This document shows, piece after piece, positions 44,653-54,280 of a stretch of DNA of 64,000 nucleotides (position 1 is the stretch's first letter; each line of letters opens with the position of its first letter). Made by a program: the position numbers and the translations under genes. The notes beneath the pieces were generated by a model. The model was not told where the DNA came from, made no database searches, and saw only the letters and a list, made by a program, of their open reading frames with translations. The stretch spans positions 2,294,001-2,358,000 of the forward strand of contig OY759970.1 of NCBI GenBank assembly GCA_963662965.1. Direction: 5' to 3'. The DNA is from DTWD01 sp963662965. GTDB lineage: Bacteria; Acidobacteriota; Vicinamibacteria; Vicinamibacterales; UBA8438.

Positions 44653-46224
44653 AGGAGGCTCAACCCAACTCCGGAGGTCTCGCCCAGTCATCTCCGGGGG
44701 GACTTCGACCCCCGCCACCCGTAGCAACGTCGGCGCGACATCGCGCAGCGACCCGTCTCGGAGCGTGAAGCCGCGGCCGGCGAGCGCCTTGTTGATCAGT
44801 AGGATCGGGACCGGATTGCTGGTATGGGCCGTGTGGGGTCCGTTGCGCGCTCGGTCCCACAGTTGCTCGGCGTTGCCGTGGTCGGCGGTGATGATGACGG
44901 TGCCGTCCGTCGCCGTGATGGCGTCGACGATGCGGGCGACGCAGCGGTCGAGGGTCGACACCGCTTGCACGGTTGGCTCGAGCTTTCCCGTGTGACCCAC
45001 CATATCGGCGTTGGCGAAGTTGCAGATGATGACGTCGTGGCGTTTGAGTTCGACGTCGGCCACGAGTTGATCCGTGATCCCGGCCGCACTCATGTCGGGC
45101 TCGAGATCGTAGGTCGGGACCTTCGGTGACGGGACCAAGATCCGCTCCTCACCCGCGTACGGCGTCTCCTCGCCGCCGTTGAAAAAGTAGGTCACGTGCG
45201 CGTATTTCTCCGTCTCAGCGAGACGCAGGTTTGCTCGCCCGTTCGATGCGAGGACCTCCGCGACGTTGCCGCTGAACCTCGCCGGTTCGAAGGCGATGGG
45301 AAGGCCATACGACGCGTCGTACTCGACGAGGGTGGTGACGCCAAGCTGGGGCCGGTCGCCACGGTCGAACCCGGTGAACCTTTCGTCGTCGAAGGCGAGT
45401 GCCGACGTCAGTTGCCGAGCACGGTCGGCGCGAAAGTTGAAGAACACCACCGCGTCGCCGTCGCGGAGAGTTCCGATCGGCTGTCCGTCCTCATCGATTA
45501 CCACACCAGGCTCGATGAACTCATCCGTGATGTCCTCGTCGTAAGCGTCGCGGACCAGCGTCGATGCGTCTGTCGCGTAACGGCCGTGCCCGGATGTCAG
45601 CGCGTCGAATGCGCGCTTCGTTCGATCCCAGCGCTTGTCGCGGTCCATGGCGTAGTAGCGTCCGACGACTGAGGCGATGCGGCCAACCCCCGACTCCCGC
45701 ATGGCCGACTCCACCGCGGGGAGGTAGTCTGCGGCGCCCGTGGGCGCCGTATCCCGCCCATCCGTCAGCGCATGCACGAAGAGGCGGGTCACGCCCTGAC
45801 GTCGTGCGAGATCGATCAGCGCGACGAGGTGCCGCAGGTGGCTATGGACGCCACCATCCGAGACGAGACCGACCAAGTGAAGGGCGTGTCGACCGTCGGC
45901 GCACCGCGCGGTGGCGGCAAGGAGCGCCTCATTCGAGAAAAAGTCACCGTCGCGGATGCTGTTGTCGATCCGCGACAGGTCTTGATACACGATTCGTCCT
46001 GCCCCGAGGTTCATATGACCGACCTCGGAGTTCCCCATTTGGCCCTCCGGGAGGCCGACGGCTGCGCCGCTCGTGATGAGCGAGCCATACGGGTAGCGCT
46101 CGAGTAGCTCGTCGTAGGCCGGCGTGCGCCCGAGAAGGATGGCGTTGTGATCGGGGTCTTTGCTCAATCCCCAGCCATCGAGCACAACAAGGACGACGGG
46201 TGGGCGTGTGATTGACATGACCAA
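44650..46224 (-). CDS. gpmI: 2,3-bisphosphoglycerate-independent phosphoglycerate mutase
   Basis: This 524-residue alkaline-phosphatase-superfamily enzyme interconverts 3- and 2-phosphoglycerate with two Mn ions. Landmarks: VVLVVLDGWGLSKDPDHNAI with metal Asp16, GQMGNSEVGHMNLGAGR with nucleophile Ser66, HALTDGRDTAP, FFNFRADRARQLT, NFANADMVGHTG and TADHGNAEQLWD. Two starts (ATG 46224 and 46218) are possible. Full length, clearly functional. It stands alone, convergent with the 44112 gene through repeat B5. Confidence 0.96.
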   Translation of the reverse strand: MVMSITRPPVVLVVLDGWGLSKDPDHNAILLGRTPAYDELLERYPYGSLITSGAAVGLPEGQMGNSEVGHMNLGAGRIVYQDLSRIDNSIRDGDFFSNEALLAATARCADGRHALHLVGLVSDGGVHSHLRHLVALIDLARRQGVTRLFVHALTDGRDTAPTGAADYLPAVESAMRESGVGRIASVVGRYYAMDRDKRWDRTKRAFDALTSGHGRYATDASTLVRDAYDEDITDEFIEPGVVIDEDGQPIGTLRDGDAVVFFNFRADRARQLTSALAFDDERFTGFDRGDRPQLGVTTLVEYDASYGLPIAFEPARFSGNVAEVLASNGRANLRLAETEKYAHVTYFFNGGEETPYAGEERILVPSPKVPTYDLEPDMSAAGITDQLVADVELKRHDVIICNFANADMVGHTGKLEPTVQAVSTLDRCVARIVDAITATDGTVIITADHGNAEQLWDRARNGPHTAHTSNPVPILLINKALAGRGFTLRDGSLRDVAPTLLRVAGVEVPPEMTGRDLRSWVEPP

Positions 46225-46314
46225 ACCGGACCGGAAGTGGATGATACCATGGCCGAGCCGCCAATCGTCTCCGTAACTATATGATTTTAAAGAACTTGTA
46301 TATCTCGTGGTAGT

Positions 46315-46343
46315 TTGACTTGGACTGGACGGTCGCCTATGAT
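46315..46343 (+). promoter_or_regulatory. Strong sigma-70 promoter for the 46392 operon
   Basis: TTGACT (5 of 6) at 46315-46320, 17-base spacer, TATGAT (5 of 6) at 46338-46343. Transcription start near 46350, then AGGAG at 46376-46380 before ATG 46392. Confidence 0.8.
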
Positions 46344-46391
46344 GATCGAGTTGACGTCACTCGAAAGCCCTGGTCAGGAGACCAAACTTCA

Positions 46392-47474
46392 ATGAGTCAG
46401 ATTGCCCGACGCAAGTGGGTAGTGGTGATGTGCGCCACAGTAGTGCTGCTGACCGCTTCATCGGTGGCGGCACAAGACACGCCTGGTGGAGGCGAGCTCG
46501 AAGAGTGGCAGCGGCAAGAACTGCAATCGCTCGTTGAAGTGGTGAGTGCCGCTCTGAGCGGTCAGATCGTCCCAGCTGAAGACCCGTTCGAGTTCCGACC
46601 TGATTTCCTCAAGGGCACCGATGGCAACGCGTACGTCCCGTTTACCTTATCGATCGATCAGTCCAAGGTGCGCGCATCTTCGCTCGCGATGTACCTTTTC
46701 GTTGTGGACCCGCTCATGATGCCGGCTCCGGCCGCCACTGACGACGACGACGGCGACGCGGACGAAACACCGCCGGTGCCCGCCATGCCGCCGGCAGTCT
46801 TCGAGGACGCCTACTTCGCCGAGGTCACGGCGGGTGGGACGGAACCGGTCGAGATCAGTCGCGCATTCACCGCCCCCGGCGGTGAGTACGATGTCTATCT
46901 CGCGATTCGCGACAGCAGCGGTGGTGAAGAGGCTGAGGACCAAACCGCCGCTGCGGCACCCGTCATGATGTTGCGTAAGCGGGTCTCGGTTCCCGATCTC
47001 TGGGACGGCACGCTGCAGACGAGCACCGTGATGATCGCGGAAGTCTTGGAGCCGCTTGACGCGCCACTGACGCCTGAGCAGCAGATGTTGAGTCCATACA
47101 CGCTCGGGACGACGCGCATTACGCCGAAGTTAGATCGCAGCTTCGGCAAGCAGGAAGAGCTGTCGCTGATTTTCCTCGTCTACAACCCAGGTCTGAGAGA
47201 TGAGTCGAAGCCTGATGTGACCATCGAGTACAACTTCCACCAGCAGACGGCTGACGGTGAGGAATTCTTCAACAAGACGAATCCGCAGCAGTTCAACGAC
47301 CAGACGCTGCCGCCGGGATTCGACCTCACGCTTGGCCATCAGATCGTGGCGGGGCAGTCGGTGCCGCTCTCGCTGTTCCCGGCTGGGGACTATCGACTGG
47401 AGATCAAGGTGACGGACAACGCGCGTTCAAGCGAGGTCATCCAGAACCTGACGTTTACCGTTCGAGAGACTTAG
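46392..47474 (+). CDS. Exported protein of unknown function
   Basis: This 360-residue protein starts at ATG 46392 (AGGAG 11 bases upstream; the frame opens earlier but the promoter -10 lies inside that part). Signal peptide about 1-28 ends AQD. An Asp-rich loop (TDDDDGDADE) near 120 interrupts a region of beta strands. The C-terminal half (FGKQEELSLIFLVYNPG, VTIEYNFHQQ, LFPAGDYRLEIKVTDN) reads like a beta-sandwich such as those in GWxTD-type acidobacterial proteins. First gene of an operon with the outer-membrane-like protein; the stop and next start overlap. Confidence 0.7.
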   Translation: MSQIARRKWVVVMCATVVLLTASSVAAQDTPGGGELEEWQRQELQSLVEVVSAALSGQIVPAEDPFEFRPDFLKGTDGNAYVPFTLSIDQSKVRASSLAMYLFVVDPLMMPAPAATDDDDGDADETPPVPAMPPAVFEDAYFAEVTAGGTEPVEISRAFTAPGGEYDVYLAIRDSSGGEEAEDQTAAAAPVMMLRKRVSVPDLWDGTLQTSTVMIAEVLEPLDAPLTPEQQMLSPYTLGTTRITPKLDRSFGKQEELSLIFLVYNPGLRDESKPDVTIEYNFHQQTADGEEFFNKTNPQQFNDQTLPPGFDLTLGHQIVAGQSVPLSLFPAGDYRLEIKVTDNARSSEVIQNLTFTVRET

Positions 47475-49573
47475 TGACGCGGCCACTTGGATTGGCGGCG
47501 CGCAGTTGCGCCGTCGGACGGTTCCGGCGAACAACGATGTCACACACGCTCCCTGTCGTCGTCGGGCTCGTCGCTTTAGCGGCGGGAGCATCGCCAGCGG
47601 CCGCGGCAGAACAGCGTTACGTTGCCGACGGCGCGCCCGCCTCGACGGCGGCGGCTACGGGTGAGATCGTCGGCGTCGTCACCACCGATGACGGCTCGCC
47701 GCCGGGACGTGTTGTCATTTCCCTCTCCGGTCCCAACGGGACGTCGCTTGCCGTCACGGACGAGGCTGGGCGGTTCGGATTTCGGGAGCTGATTCCCGGA
47801 CGCTATCTTCTCCGGACCCACTTCACTTCTACCACCGGTGCGAGGCGAGTCATTGAGGTTGGCGCTGACGCATCAGTGTTCGAGTCGGTGGTGATGCCGA
47901 CGGCGCACGCCTCGTCGACGACCGTGCAGCTCGCGGGATTAGGCACGTCTGGCGCGGATGGCTTGATAAGGGCCACCCAGGTCGGAGGTGCCGATGCAGT
48001 TCAGGTCAGCGGCCCGGCGCAGCCAGACTCCCAGTCGACCAATGGTGCGGACGGCACCGCTGCGGGCGACCCTGCGGCCTTGGCCCCCCACGACCACAAC
48101 GCGAAAGCGTGGCGCCTGCGCCGTGCGCGCCGAAGCGTCTTGAAGGAGGTCGGCTTTGGATCAATGGCCTCTGCCGTTGACGATGACGGTGACGACAACG
48201 ACGCGGGCGGAGATCTCGCGCTCGACGTCCCGGACCGTGTCCTGGTGGGCCCGCTGGGGCTGGTGGGGAATGACACGTTCGACCCGCTGACCGATCTCGT
48301 AGGTGGGACGCCGGTGTCTGGGGAAGTACAGCTCCTCACGCGGGCGACGCTGATGGGGTCTGACCCGTTGTGGTCGACCGACGCGTTGCCCGGGCAGATC
48401 GCGTCAGTGTCGCTGGCGCCAAGAGGAGATGCCGATTGGGCGGTGCGTGGCGCGTTCGAGATGGCGGCCGGAAAGGCCTCGTCGTGGGTCCTGGCCGGCT
48501 GGTACAACGCCGATCCTCACGACGGTCACAGCGTCCAGCTGGCGATGTCCTATAGCAGGCAGGCTTACGCGCAGGCCGGCGACCTCCGGCCGGACGCTGC
48601 GCTGCCAACCAGCATTGGACTTCCGTCCCGCGAGGTCGGCAGCATCGATGCGCTCGATAGCTGGTCAATCTCACCCGGCGTTACGGTGGACTACGGAACG
48701 ACCTTCGCTCGATACGGGTATCTGAAGGACGGCGCGCTCCTGAGTCCGCGCGCCGCGGTCACCATCACGCCGTTCGAGCGCACGCGTATTCGTCTCGCCG
48801 CGTCACAGACGATGACGGCGCCAGGCGCCGAGCAGTTCTTGCCGCCGCTGGACGGCGTGTGGCTCCCCCCGGAGCGATCGTTCACCTCGCTGTCGCGATT
48901 CGATGATCTGCAAGCCGAGCGGGCGGTGCACCTCGAAGTCGGCATCGAACAGCGTGTCAGCGCGGCAACGGTGCTCGGCGTGCGACGTTTCACCCAGGAC
49001 GTGAACGACCAGCTGATCACCATGTTCGAGACAGGCCGTCACGTTCCGGCCGGAACGTTGCCCGCTCCGGGAGGGCACTACTACCTGGCGAGTGCCAGCG
49101 GGGTGACGACGAACGGTTGGGGGATCAGCGTCAGCCACGACGCCGAGGGTCGTGTCCGTGGCGTGGTCGACTACAGCCTCGTACGCGCCGAGTGGTCGCC
49201 CTGGACGGCGTCAGGACTGTCACCGAGGACGGTCGGTGTCTTTCGCACCGGGTTTGAGCGTTTTCACGATGTCACCACGACCATTGAGACCGACATTCCC
49301 GAGACGGCGACCCGCGTCAGCGCGCGTTGCCGCATCAACAACGCTTACGCTCGTGCGCGTGGCGATGCGGTGACGTCGGGTCTCGACGCGCGCTTCGATG
49401 TCCGCGTGATGCAGGCACTGCCGTTTTCGCCGTTCGATGGGAGCAGCTGGGAATTGGTCATCGCGGTGCGCAGCATGTTCCACGAACAGACCATCGGCGG
49501 CTCGGTCTACGATGAATTGCTCGTTGTCGATCCACCACGACAGTTCCTCGGCGGTCTTGTCGTTCACTTCTAA
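47474..49573 (+). CDS. Probable outer-membrane protein with carboxypeptidase-regulatory domain (TonB-receptor-like barrel)
   Basis: This is 699 residues if started on GTG 47474, which overlaps the preceding stop; ATG 47537 is an alternative that begins directly at the signal peptide (SHTLPVVVGLVALAAGASP). A regulatory beta-sandwich at about 60-130 (GEIVGVVTTDDGSPPGRVVI, GRFGFRELIPGRYLL) comes first. The C-terminal half alternates short polar and aromatic strands as in beta barrels (VTVDYGTTFARYGYLKDGA), ending FLGGLVVHF with terminal Phe. No TonB box or plug is evident. It probably works with the upstream exported protein in the envelope. Confidence 0.7.
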   Translation: MTRPLGLAARSCAVGRFRRTTMSHTLPVVVGLVALAAGASPAAAAEQRYVADGAPASTAAATGEIVGVVTTDDGSPPGRVVISLSGPNGTSLAVTDEAGRFGFRELIPGRYLLRTHFTSTTGARRVIEVGADASVFESVVMPTAHASSTTVQLAGLGTSGADGLIRATQVGGADAVQVSGPAQPDSQSTNGADGTAAGDPAALAPHDHNAKAWRLRRARRSVLKEVGFGSMASAVDDDGDDNDAGGDLALDVPDRVLVGPLGLVGNDTFDPLTDLVGGTPVSGEVQLLTRATLMGSDPLWSTDALPGQIASVSLAPRGDADWAVRGAFEMAAGKASSWVLAGWYNADPHDGHSVQLAMSYSRQAYAQAGDLRPDAALPTSIGLPSREVGSIDALDSWSISPGVTVDYGTTFARYGYLKDGALLSPRAAVTITPFERTRIRLAASQTMTAPGAEQFLPPLDGVWLPPERSFTSLSRFDDLQAERAVHLEVGIEQRVSAATVLGVRRFTQDVNDQLITMFETGRHVPAGTLPAPGGHYYLASASGVTTNGWGISVSHDAEGRVRGVVDYSLVRAEWSPWTASGLSPRTVGVFRTGFERFHDVTTTIETDIPETATRVSARCRINNAYARARGDAVTSGLDARFDVRVMQALPFSPFDGSSWELVIAVRSMFHEQTIGGSVYDELLVVDPPRQFLGGLVVHF

Positions 49574-49736
49574 GATTAGTGCGGTGAGTCAACAGCACGC
49601 CGACCACAGCCGGAGGCTAGGCGGATCTGGGATCCACAATGTTGGAGGCACCGTCCAGTTAATTGGACCGAAGGCCGACCTCTGGCGCAAGCCCCATTTG
49701 TTTCAAGGCGTTACGGGTGATCATCGAAGCCGTGTG

Positions 49737-49752
49737 CGGAACGTCCCTTGCA
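49737..49752 (+). promoter_or_regulatory. Sigma-54 promoter of the kinase-regulator operon
   Basis: CGGAACG-TCCC-TTGCA at 49737-49752 matches TGGCACG-N4-TTGCW at 5 of 7 and 5 of 5 positions, with GG and GC separated by exactly 10 bases as required. The start would be near 49763, ahead of ATG 49794. The operon encodes a sigma-54 activator, so autoactivation is likely. Confidence 0.65.
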
Positions 49753-49793
49753 CGGGTCATCGTGTAGAGGGTAGACCCGACCTCTGCTGAGTC

Positions 49794-52748
49794 ATGACCT
49801 CCTCCGAACGAGAGTCGAACGCGCGACGATACCGAGGGGGGTGGGGCCGAGCGCTCCTCGCGGTTGCGGTCGTCGCGGTGCTCGTCTGTTTGGCGATCGC
49901 CAACGCCGTCGTGCACGCGAACTGGAGCGAGGTCGAAGACGGCGTTCTATGGCTCGAGCGTGTCGATGGAGTCGTCGCCGAGGACGTGGCGTCTGGCTCG
50001 GCGGCGGACGTTGCTGGGATCGAAGCGGGCGACGTGCTGCTCGCCATCAACGACGACCCGATCGAGTCTCACGCCGATGTGCTCCGTTTTCTCCACGCGG
50101 GGGCCGAGGGGACCCGGCTCGACTACACCGTGCTGCGGGCGAGTGACCAACAGTTACACACGCTGGCGCTCGAGCGTATTCCCACGGTCACGCTTCCGGT
50201 ATACCTCGTCTTGGCCGCCGTCGGTCTCTTCGGGTTGCTCGTCGGTGCGGCGGTGCGGGTTCGACGGCCCGGCCATCAGGCGACGCTGCACTTCTTCTGG
50301 CTGACGGTCGCCTTCTTCGGTGTATTCGCGTTCTCTTTTTCTGGGCGTCTCGACCGCCTCGACTGGGTCTTCTTCTGGGCCGACGAAATCTCGATTCTGC
50401 TCGTCGCCCCGCTCTTCATGCACTTCGCGCTCGTGTTTCCTGAGCGCTCGCCTGGGTGGATCCGCAACCGGCTCGGGTCGGCGGTCTTCCCGCTCATTTA
50501 TGCGCCGGCGCTCGTGCTCTGCACGATACAAGCCGCGGCCGTGCTGGGGGCCGACCAGGGCGTCGGCTTTACGCAGACCGTCGAGCGAGTCTGGCGTTTT
50601 GAGCACCTTTACCTCGCGGCCTGCACGCTCGGCGGTTTGAGCACGATGATCGTCGCACTGCAGCGCGTGCACTCCGTGACCTCGCGTCGGCAGCTCCGAT
50701 GGATCGTGTCGGGGGCAGTACTCGGCGGCGTGCCATTTACGCTCGGCTACGGCATCCCCTACGCCTTGGGGTTTGAGCTGGCGGTCGGGCTGGAGTTCAC
50801 GGCGGTGCCGCTCGGCCTGATTCCGCTCGCCTTTGCGTCGGCCATCGTGCGGTATCGGCTGCGCGACGTCGAGGTGATCGTCAAGCGGAGCTTGGTCTAC
50901 ACGGCCGCCGTCGCAGCCATGATCGTCATTTACCTCGCGCTTGAAGGGCTCGCCAGCGAGGTCTTTCTCGAGGAATCCGACGATCACAACGCGATCATTG
51001 CGCTCCTGGCCACCGCCGTGGTGGTGCTTCTCGCGAGCCCCGTGAAGAACGCGATTCAGACAATGCTCGACCGCGTCTACTACCGCGACCGGTTCGACTA
51101 TCGCCGAGCGCTCGTCCGTTTCGCCCGCGACCTCAACAGCGATCTCGACTTGCAGCGGCTGAGCGAACGCCTGGTCAGTCGGGTTACCGAAACGCTGGAC
51201 GTCGACCGCATGGTGCTGCTGCTGGGGCAGGACCTCACTCGGGATGACCCGCGGACGCGGGACAAGGACTACTACCCGATCCGATGGCTGGGATTCGACG
51301 CCGCGCCACCGCGGCTGAAACGTTCCTCGAGCGTGGGCGAACGGATAACTGGGCGCCACACGGTCCTCCTCGACGATCCGGTGAACCGCCGCAAGTGCTC
51401 GCCGGATGACGTGGCGTACTGGCGTGAGCACGAGCTCTACTACTTCGTGCCGTGCGTCGCCGAAGAGGGCCCGATCGCGGTGATGGCGCTCGGTCGTAAG
51501 GGGAGCGGCGAGCCACTGAGCAGTGAGGACATGGCGCTGCTCGCCGCGGTTGCGGGCCAGGTGGCCACGGCGCTCGAGAACGGGCGCCTCTACGGGCAGT
51601 TGCAGCAGAAGGCGGGCGAGCTCGACCGGATGCGCCAGTTCAGCGAGAACATCATCGAATCGCTGAGTGATGGCCTCGTCGTGCTCGACCTCGATGACCG
51701 CGTTGTCCTGTGGAATGCTGGCCTGGAGCGTCTCTACGGTGTGCAGAGGCTACGCGCGGTGGGTCAGCCGCTCGATACCCTATTCGACGCCGAGTTCGCC
51801 GAGCGGCTGCGAGCCGCGCGCACGGATGCTCCGAGTGGCGCGGCTCTGTACCGTGTGCCGCTCCTGTCGCGTCATGGTGCTGACTCCGGCACCGACGCAG
51901 ACAAAGCCGCGCACGCGCGCTTGCTGGTGAACGCCGCGATTGCGCCGCTGCTCACACCAGGCGGCGAGACCAACGGCACGATGGTGATCATCGAGAACAT
52001 CACGGCGCGGGTGCAGCTGGAGGAGCAGCTGCAGATCTCGGAAAAGATGGCATCGGTCGGGATGTTGGCAGCCGGTGTCGCCCATGAGGTGAACACGCCG
52101 CTCACCGGGATTTCCAGTTTTACGCAGATGCTGCTGGAGGGCGCCGATCCGGACGATCCCAAGACGCGATTGCTGGAGAAGATTGAGCGACAGACGTTCC
52201 GCGCCGCCAAGATTGTGAACGGCTTGTTGAATCTCGCACGCCCCGGCCGTCCGGATACCGCCGGTCCCCTCGACGTTAACGTCGTCATCAACGATGTGCT
52301 CTCGTTGGTCGAGCATCAGCTCCAGTCGGGCAACGTCAAGGTGCGGCGTGAGCTCTCGACGCCGCCTCCAGTCATCCAGGGCGTCGAGTTCAAGGTGCAG
52401 CAAGTGTTTCTCAACCTGTTCCTCAACGCGCGCGACGCGATGCCGACCGGCGGATGGTTGACCGTGACGAGCCGAAGCGAGAACGGCAGTGCGGTCGTCG
52501 AGGTGTCTGACACCGGTTCCGGGATTGCCACTGAGCACCTGTCTCGGATTTACGATCCGTTCTTCACGACCAAGGCCGTGGGTCAGGGCACCGGCCTCGG
52601 ACTGTCCGTGACCTACGGGGTCGTACAGGAGCACCTCGGCACGATCGAGTGCGAGAGTCACCCTGGGCAGGGCACGCGTTTCACGTTGACCCTTCCGGTC
52701 TCGGCGTCGGGCCGCGCTCAGACCAAGACGAGCGACGCAGCCCAGTAG
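49794..52748 (+). CDS. Membrane histidine kinase with PDZ, GAF and PAS domains
   Basis: This 984-residue protein has one membrane span (about 19-41) and then a PDZ domain (about 45-118; AAGIEAGDVLLAINDDPI). A block of seven or so helices (about 135-420) follows, then GAF (about 450-597), PAS (about 615-735), HisKA with His764 in GVAHEVNTPLTGI, and a HATPase with NLFLNARDAM, DTGSGI and GTGLGLSV. This order resembles PDZ-containing NtrB-like sensors. PDZ presumably senses a peptide or protein tail in the periplasm. The NtrC-type regulator starts 8 bases downstream and is the cognate partner. Confidence 0.9.
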   Translation: MTSSERESNARRYRGGWGRALLAVAVVAVLVCLAIANAVVHANWSEVEDGVLWLERVDGVVAEDVASGSAADVAGIEAGDVLLAINDDPIESHADVLRFLHAGAEGTRLDYTVLRASDQQLHTLALERIPTVTLPVYLVLAAVGLFGLLVGAAVRVRRPGHQATLHFFWLTVAFFGVFAFSFSGRLDRLDWVFFWADEISILLVAPLFMHFALVFPERSPGWIRNRLGSAVFPLIYAPALVLCTIQAAAVLGADQGVGFTQTVERVWRFEHLYLAACTLGGLSTMIVALQRVHSVTSRRQLRWIVSGAVLGGVPFTLGYGIPYALGFELAVGLEFTAVPLGLIPLAFASAIVRYRLRDVEVIVKRSLVYTAAVAAMIVIYLALEGLASEVFLEESDDHNAIIALLATAVVVLLASPVKNAIQTMLDRVYYRDRFDYRRALVRFARDLNSDLDLQRLSERLVSRVTETLDVDRMVLLLGQDLTRDDPRTRDKDYYPIRWLGFDAAPPRLKRSSSVGERITGRHTVLLDDPVNRRKCSPDDVAYWREHELYYFVPCVAEEGPIAVMALGRKGSGEPLSSEDMALLAAVAGQVATALENGRLYGQLQQKAGELDRMRQFSENIIESLSDGLVVLDLDDRVVLWNAGLERLYGVQRLRAVGQPLDTLFDAEFAERLRAARTDAPSGAALYRVPLLSRHGADSGTDADKAAHARLLVNAAIAPLLTPGGETNGTMVIIENITARVQLEEQLQISEKMASVGMLAAGVAHEVNTPLTGISSFTQMLLEGADPDDPKTRLLEKIERQTFRAAKIVNGLLNLARPGRPDTAGPLDVNVVINDVLSLVEHQLQSGNVKVRRELSTPPPVIQGVEFKVQQVFLNLFLNARDAMPTGGWLTVTSRSENGSAVVEVSDTGSGIATEHLSRIYDPFFTTKAVGQGTGLGLSVTYGVVQEHLGTIECESHPGQGTRFTLTLPVSASGRAQTKTSDAAQ

Positions 52749-52756
52749 GACATCGC

Positions 52757-54280
52757 ATGTTGGACGGCGCATCCATTCTGGTAGTCGACGACGAGGAAAT
52801 CATGCGCGAGATCCTCGATTCGCTGCTGACGCGCGAGGGGTGTCGCGTGCGTCTCGCATCGACGGGCGAGGGCGGCCTCGAGCTGGCGAAGACCGAGTCG
52901 TTCGAGGCGGTTCTGCTCGACGTCATGATGCCGGGGATGAATGGCCTCGAGGCGCTCGAGGAGTTCAAGAAGTCCGACGATGACCTGCCGGTGATCATGA
53001 TCACGGCGTTTGGGACCGCTCGGAATACGCGCGAGTCGTTCAAACGAGGCGCATTCGACTTCGTCGAAAAGCCCTTCAAGAACGACGACGTGCTGGTCGT
53101 CGTGCGCAACGCAGTCGCGCAGCGTCGTCTGGTGAGCGAGAACCGCGCGCTGCGTCAGAACCTGCAGGCGCAGTCCAACCGATTTAGCAACATCATTGGC
53201 CGGAGCCCCCCCATCCGGCGCGTGTTCGAGCTTATTTCGCAAGCGGCACCGAGCCGGACGACGATTCTCGTGACCGGTGAGAGCGGGACGGGCAAGGAAC
53301 TCGTCGCGCGCGCGATTCACGCAAATTCACCGAGATCGCCGCGGCCGTTCGTCACGGTCAATTCTGGAAGCCTGCCGCCGGATCTTCTCGAATCGAATCT
53401 GTTCGGCCATGTGAAGGGGGCGTTTACGGGCGCCGTCTCCTCGAAGAAGGGGCTCTTCGAGATGGCCGATCAAGGGAGCATCTTCTTCGACGAAATCGGA
53501 ACGGTGCCGCTTGAGACGCAGGCGAAGCTCCTCCGCGTGATCCAAGCGCGAGAGTTCATGCGGCTGGGTGGCGTCGATACCATCAGAGTCGATGTACGCA
53601 TCATCGCGGCGACGAACGTCGACCTCCAACGTATGGTCGACGACGGCACCTTCCGCGAGGATCTGTTCTATCGACTGCATGTCATTACGGTCGAGCTCCC
53701 ACCGTTGCGCGAACGTCGTGAAGATGTACCGCTCTTGGCGCAAAGTTTCCTCGACAAGTACGGGCAGGAGAACCGCAAGGCTGACCTCGAGCTGACGCCC
53801 GAGGCGCTCCAGCTGCTAGAGGACTACCACTGGCCCGGCAACGTCCGAGAGCTGGAAAACGTCATCGAACGTGCGGTGGTCTTGACTGCCGCGTCGAGGA
53901 TTGGCGCCGATCTCGTGCCCGAGGCGGTGAAGACGTCGCAGTCGTTTCAGCTGCCGAACTTCGATATGCCGCCTGAAGGGATTCCGTTCCGCAAGATTAT
54001 CGAAGTCATGGAGGCGCGGCTCATCGTTCGGGCGCTGGAAGCTTCCGGCGGCGTGCAAAAACGCGCGGCCGAGTTGCTGCAAATCAAACCGACGACGCTC
54101 AATGAGATGATGAAGCGCTACGGCATCCGGGCACGTCGCGGCCGTGGGGCCGCGGCGTCAGTGGGACCAGTCGACCGCGGAACCTTTTCCATGACCGATG
54201 AGCGGAGTCCGACTCGGATGACCGACGCTCGCGCCGCGGCCGATATTCTTGATGTCATCTCTAGACGGGGTCTTACTTAG
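52757..54280 (+). CDS. NtrC-family sigma-54-dependent response regulator
   Basis: This is 507 residues from ATG 52757, just after the kinase stop. Receiver domain 4-120 has acceptor Asp55 (LLDVMMPGMNG) and Lys in EKPFK. The AAA+ domain has Walker A GESGTGKE, the sigma-54 contact GAFTGA, Walker B FFDEIGT and FREDLFYRL. A C-terminal Fis-type helix-turn-helix (GVQKRAAELLQIKPTTLNEM) follows. It activates sigma-54 promoters after phosphorylation by the upstream kinase. The last residues SRRGLT are encoded by TAGACGGGGTCTTAC, the end segment of repeat B6, so the repeat has supplied the stop. Confidence 0.92.
   Translation: MLDGASILVVDDEEIMREILDSLLTREGCRVRLASTGEGGLELAKTESFEAVLLDVMMPGMNGLEALEEFKKSDDDLPVIMITAFGTARNTRESFKRGAFDFVEKPFKNDDVLVVVRNAVAQRRLVSENRALRQNLQAQSNRFSNIIGRSPPIRRVFELISQAAPSRTTILVTGESGTGKELVARAIHANSPRSPRPFVTVNSGSLPPDLLESNLFGHVKGAFTGAVSSKKGLFEMADQGSIFFDEIGTVPLETQAKLLRVIQAREFMRLGGVDTIRVDVRIIAATNVDLQRMVDDGTFREDLFYRLHVITVELPPLRERREDVPLLAQSFLDKYGQENRKADLELTPEALQLLEDYHWPGNVRELENVIERAVVLTAASRIGADLVPEAVKTSQSFQLPNFDMPPEGIPFRKIIEVMEARLIVRALEASGGVQKRAAELLQIKPTTLNEMMKRYGIRARRGRGAAASVGPVDRGTFSMTDERSPTRMTDARAAADILDVISRRGLT

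Noticed and set aside
49574..49736. Small gene between the outer-membrane-like protein and the kinase
   Set aside because: Short frames only, without ribosome site or recognisable residues; the stretch is treated as upstream regulatory DNA.
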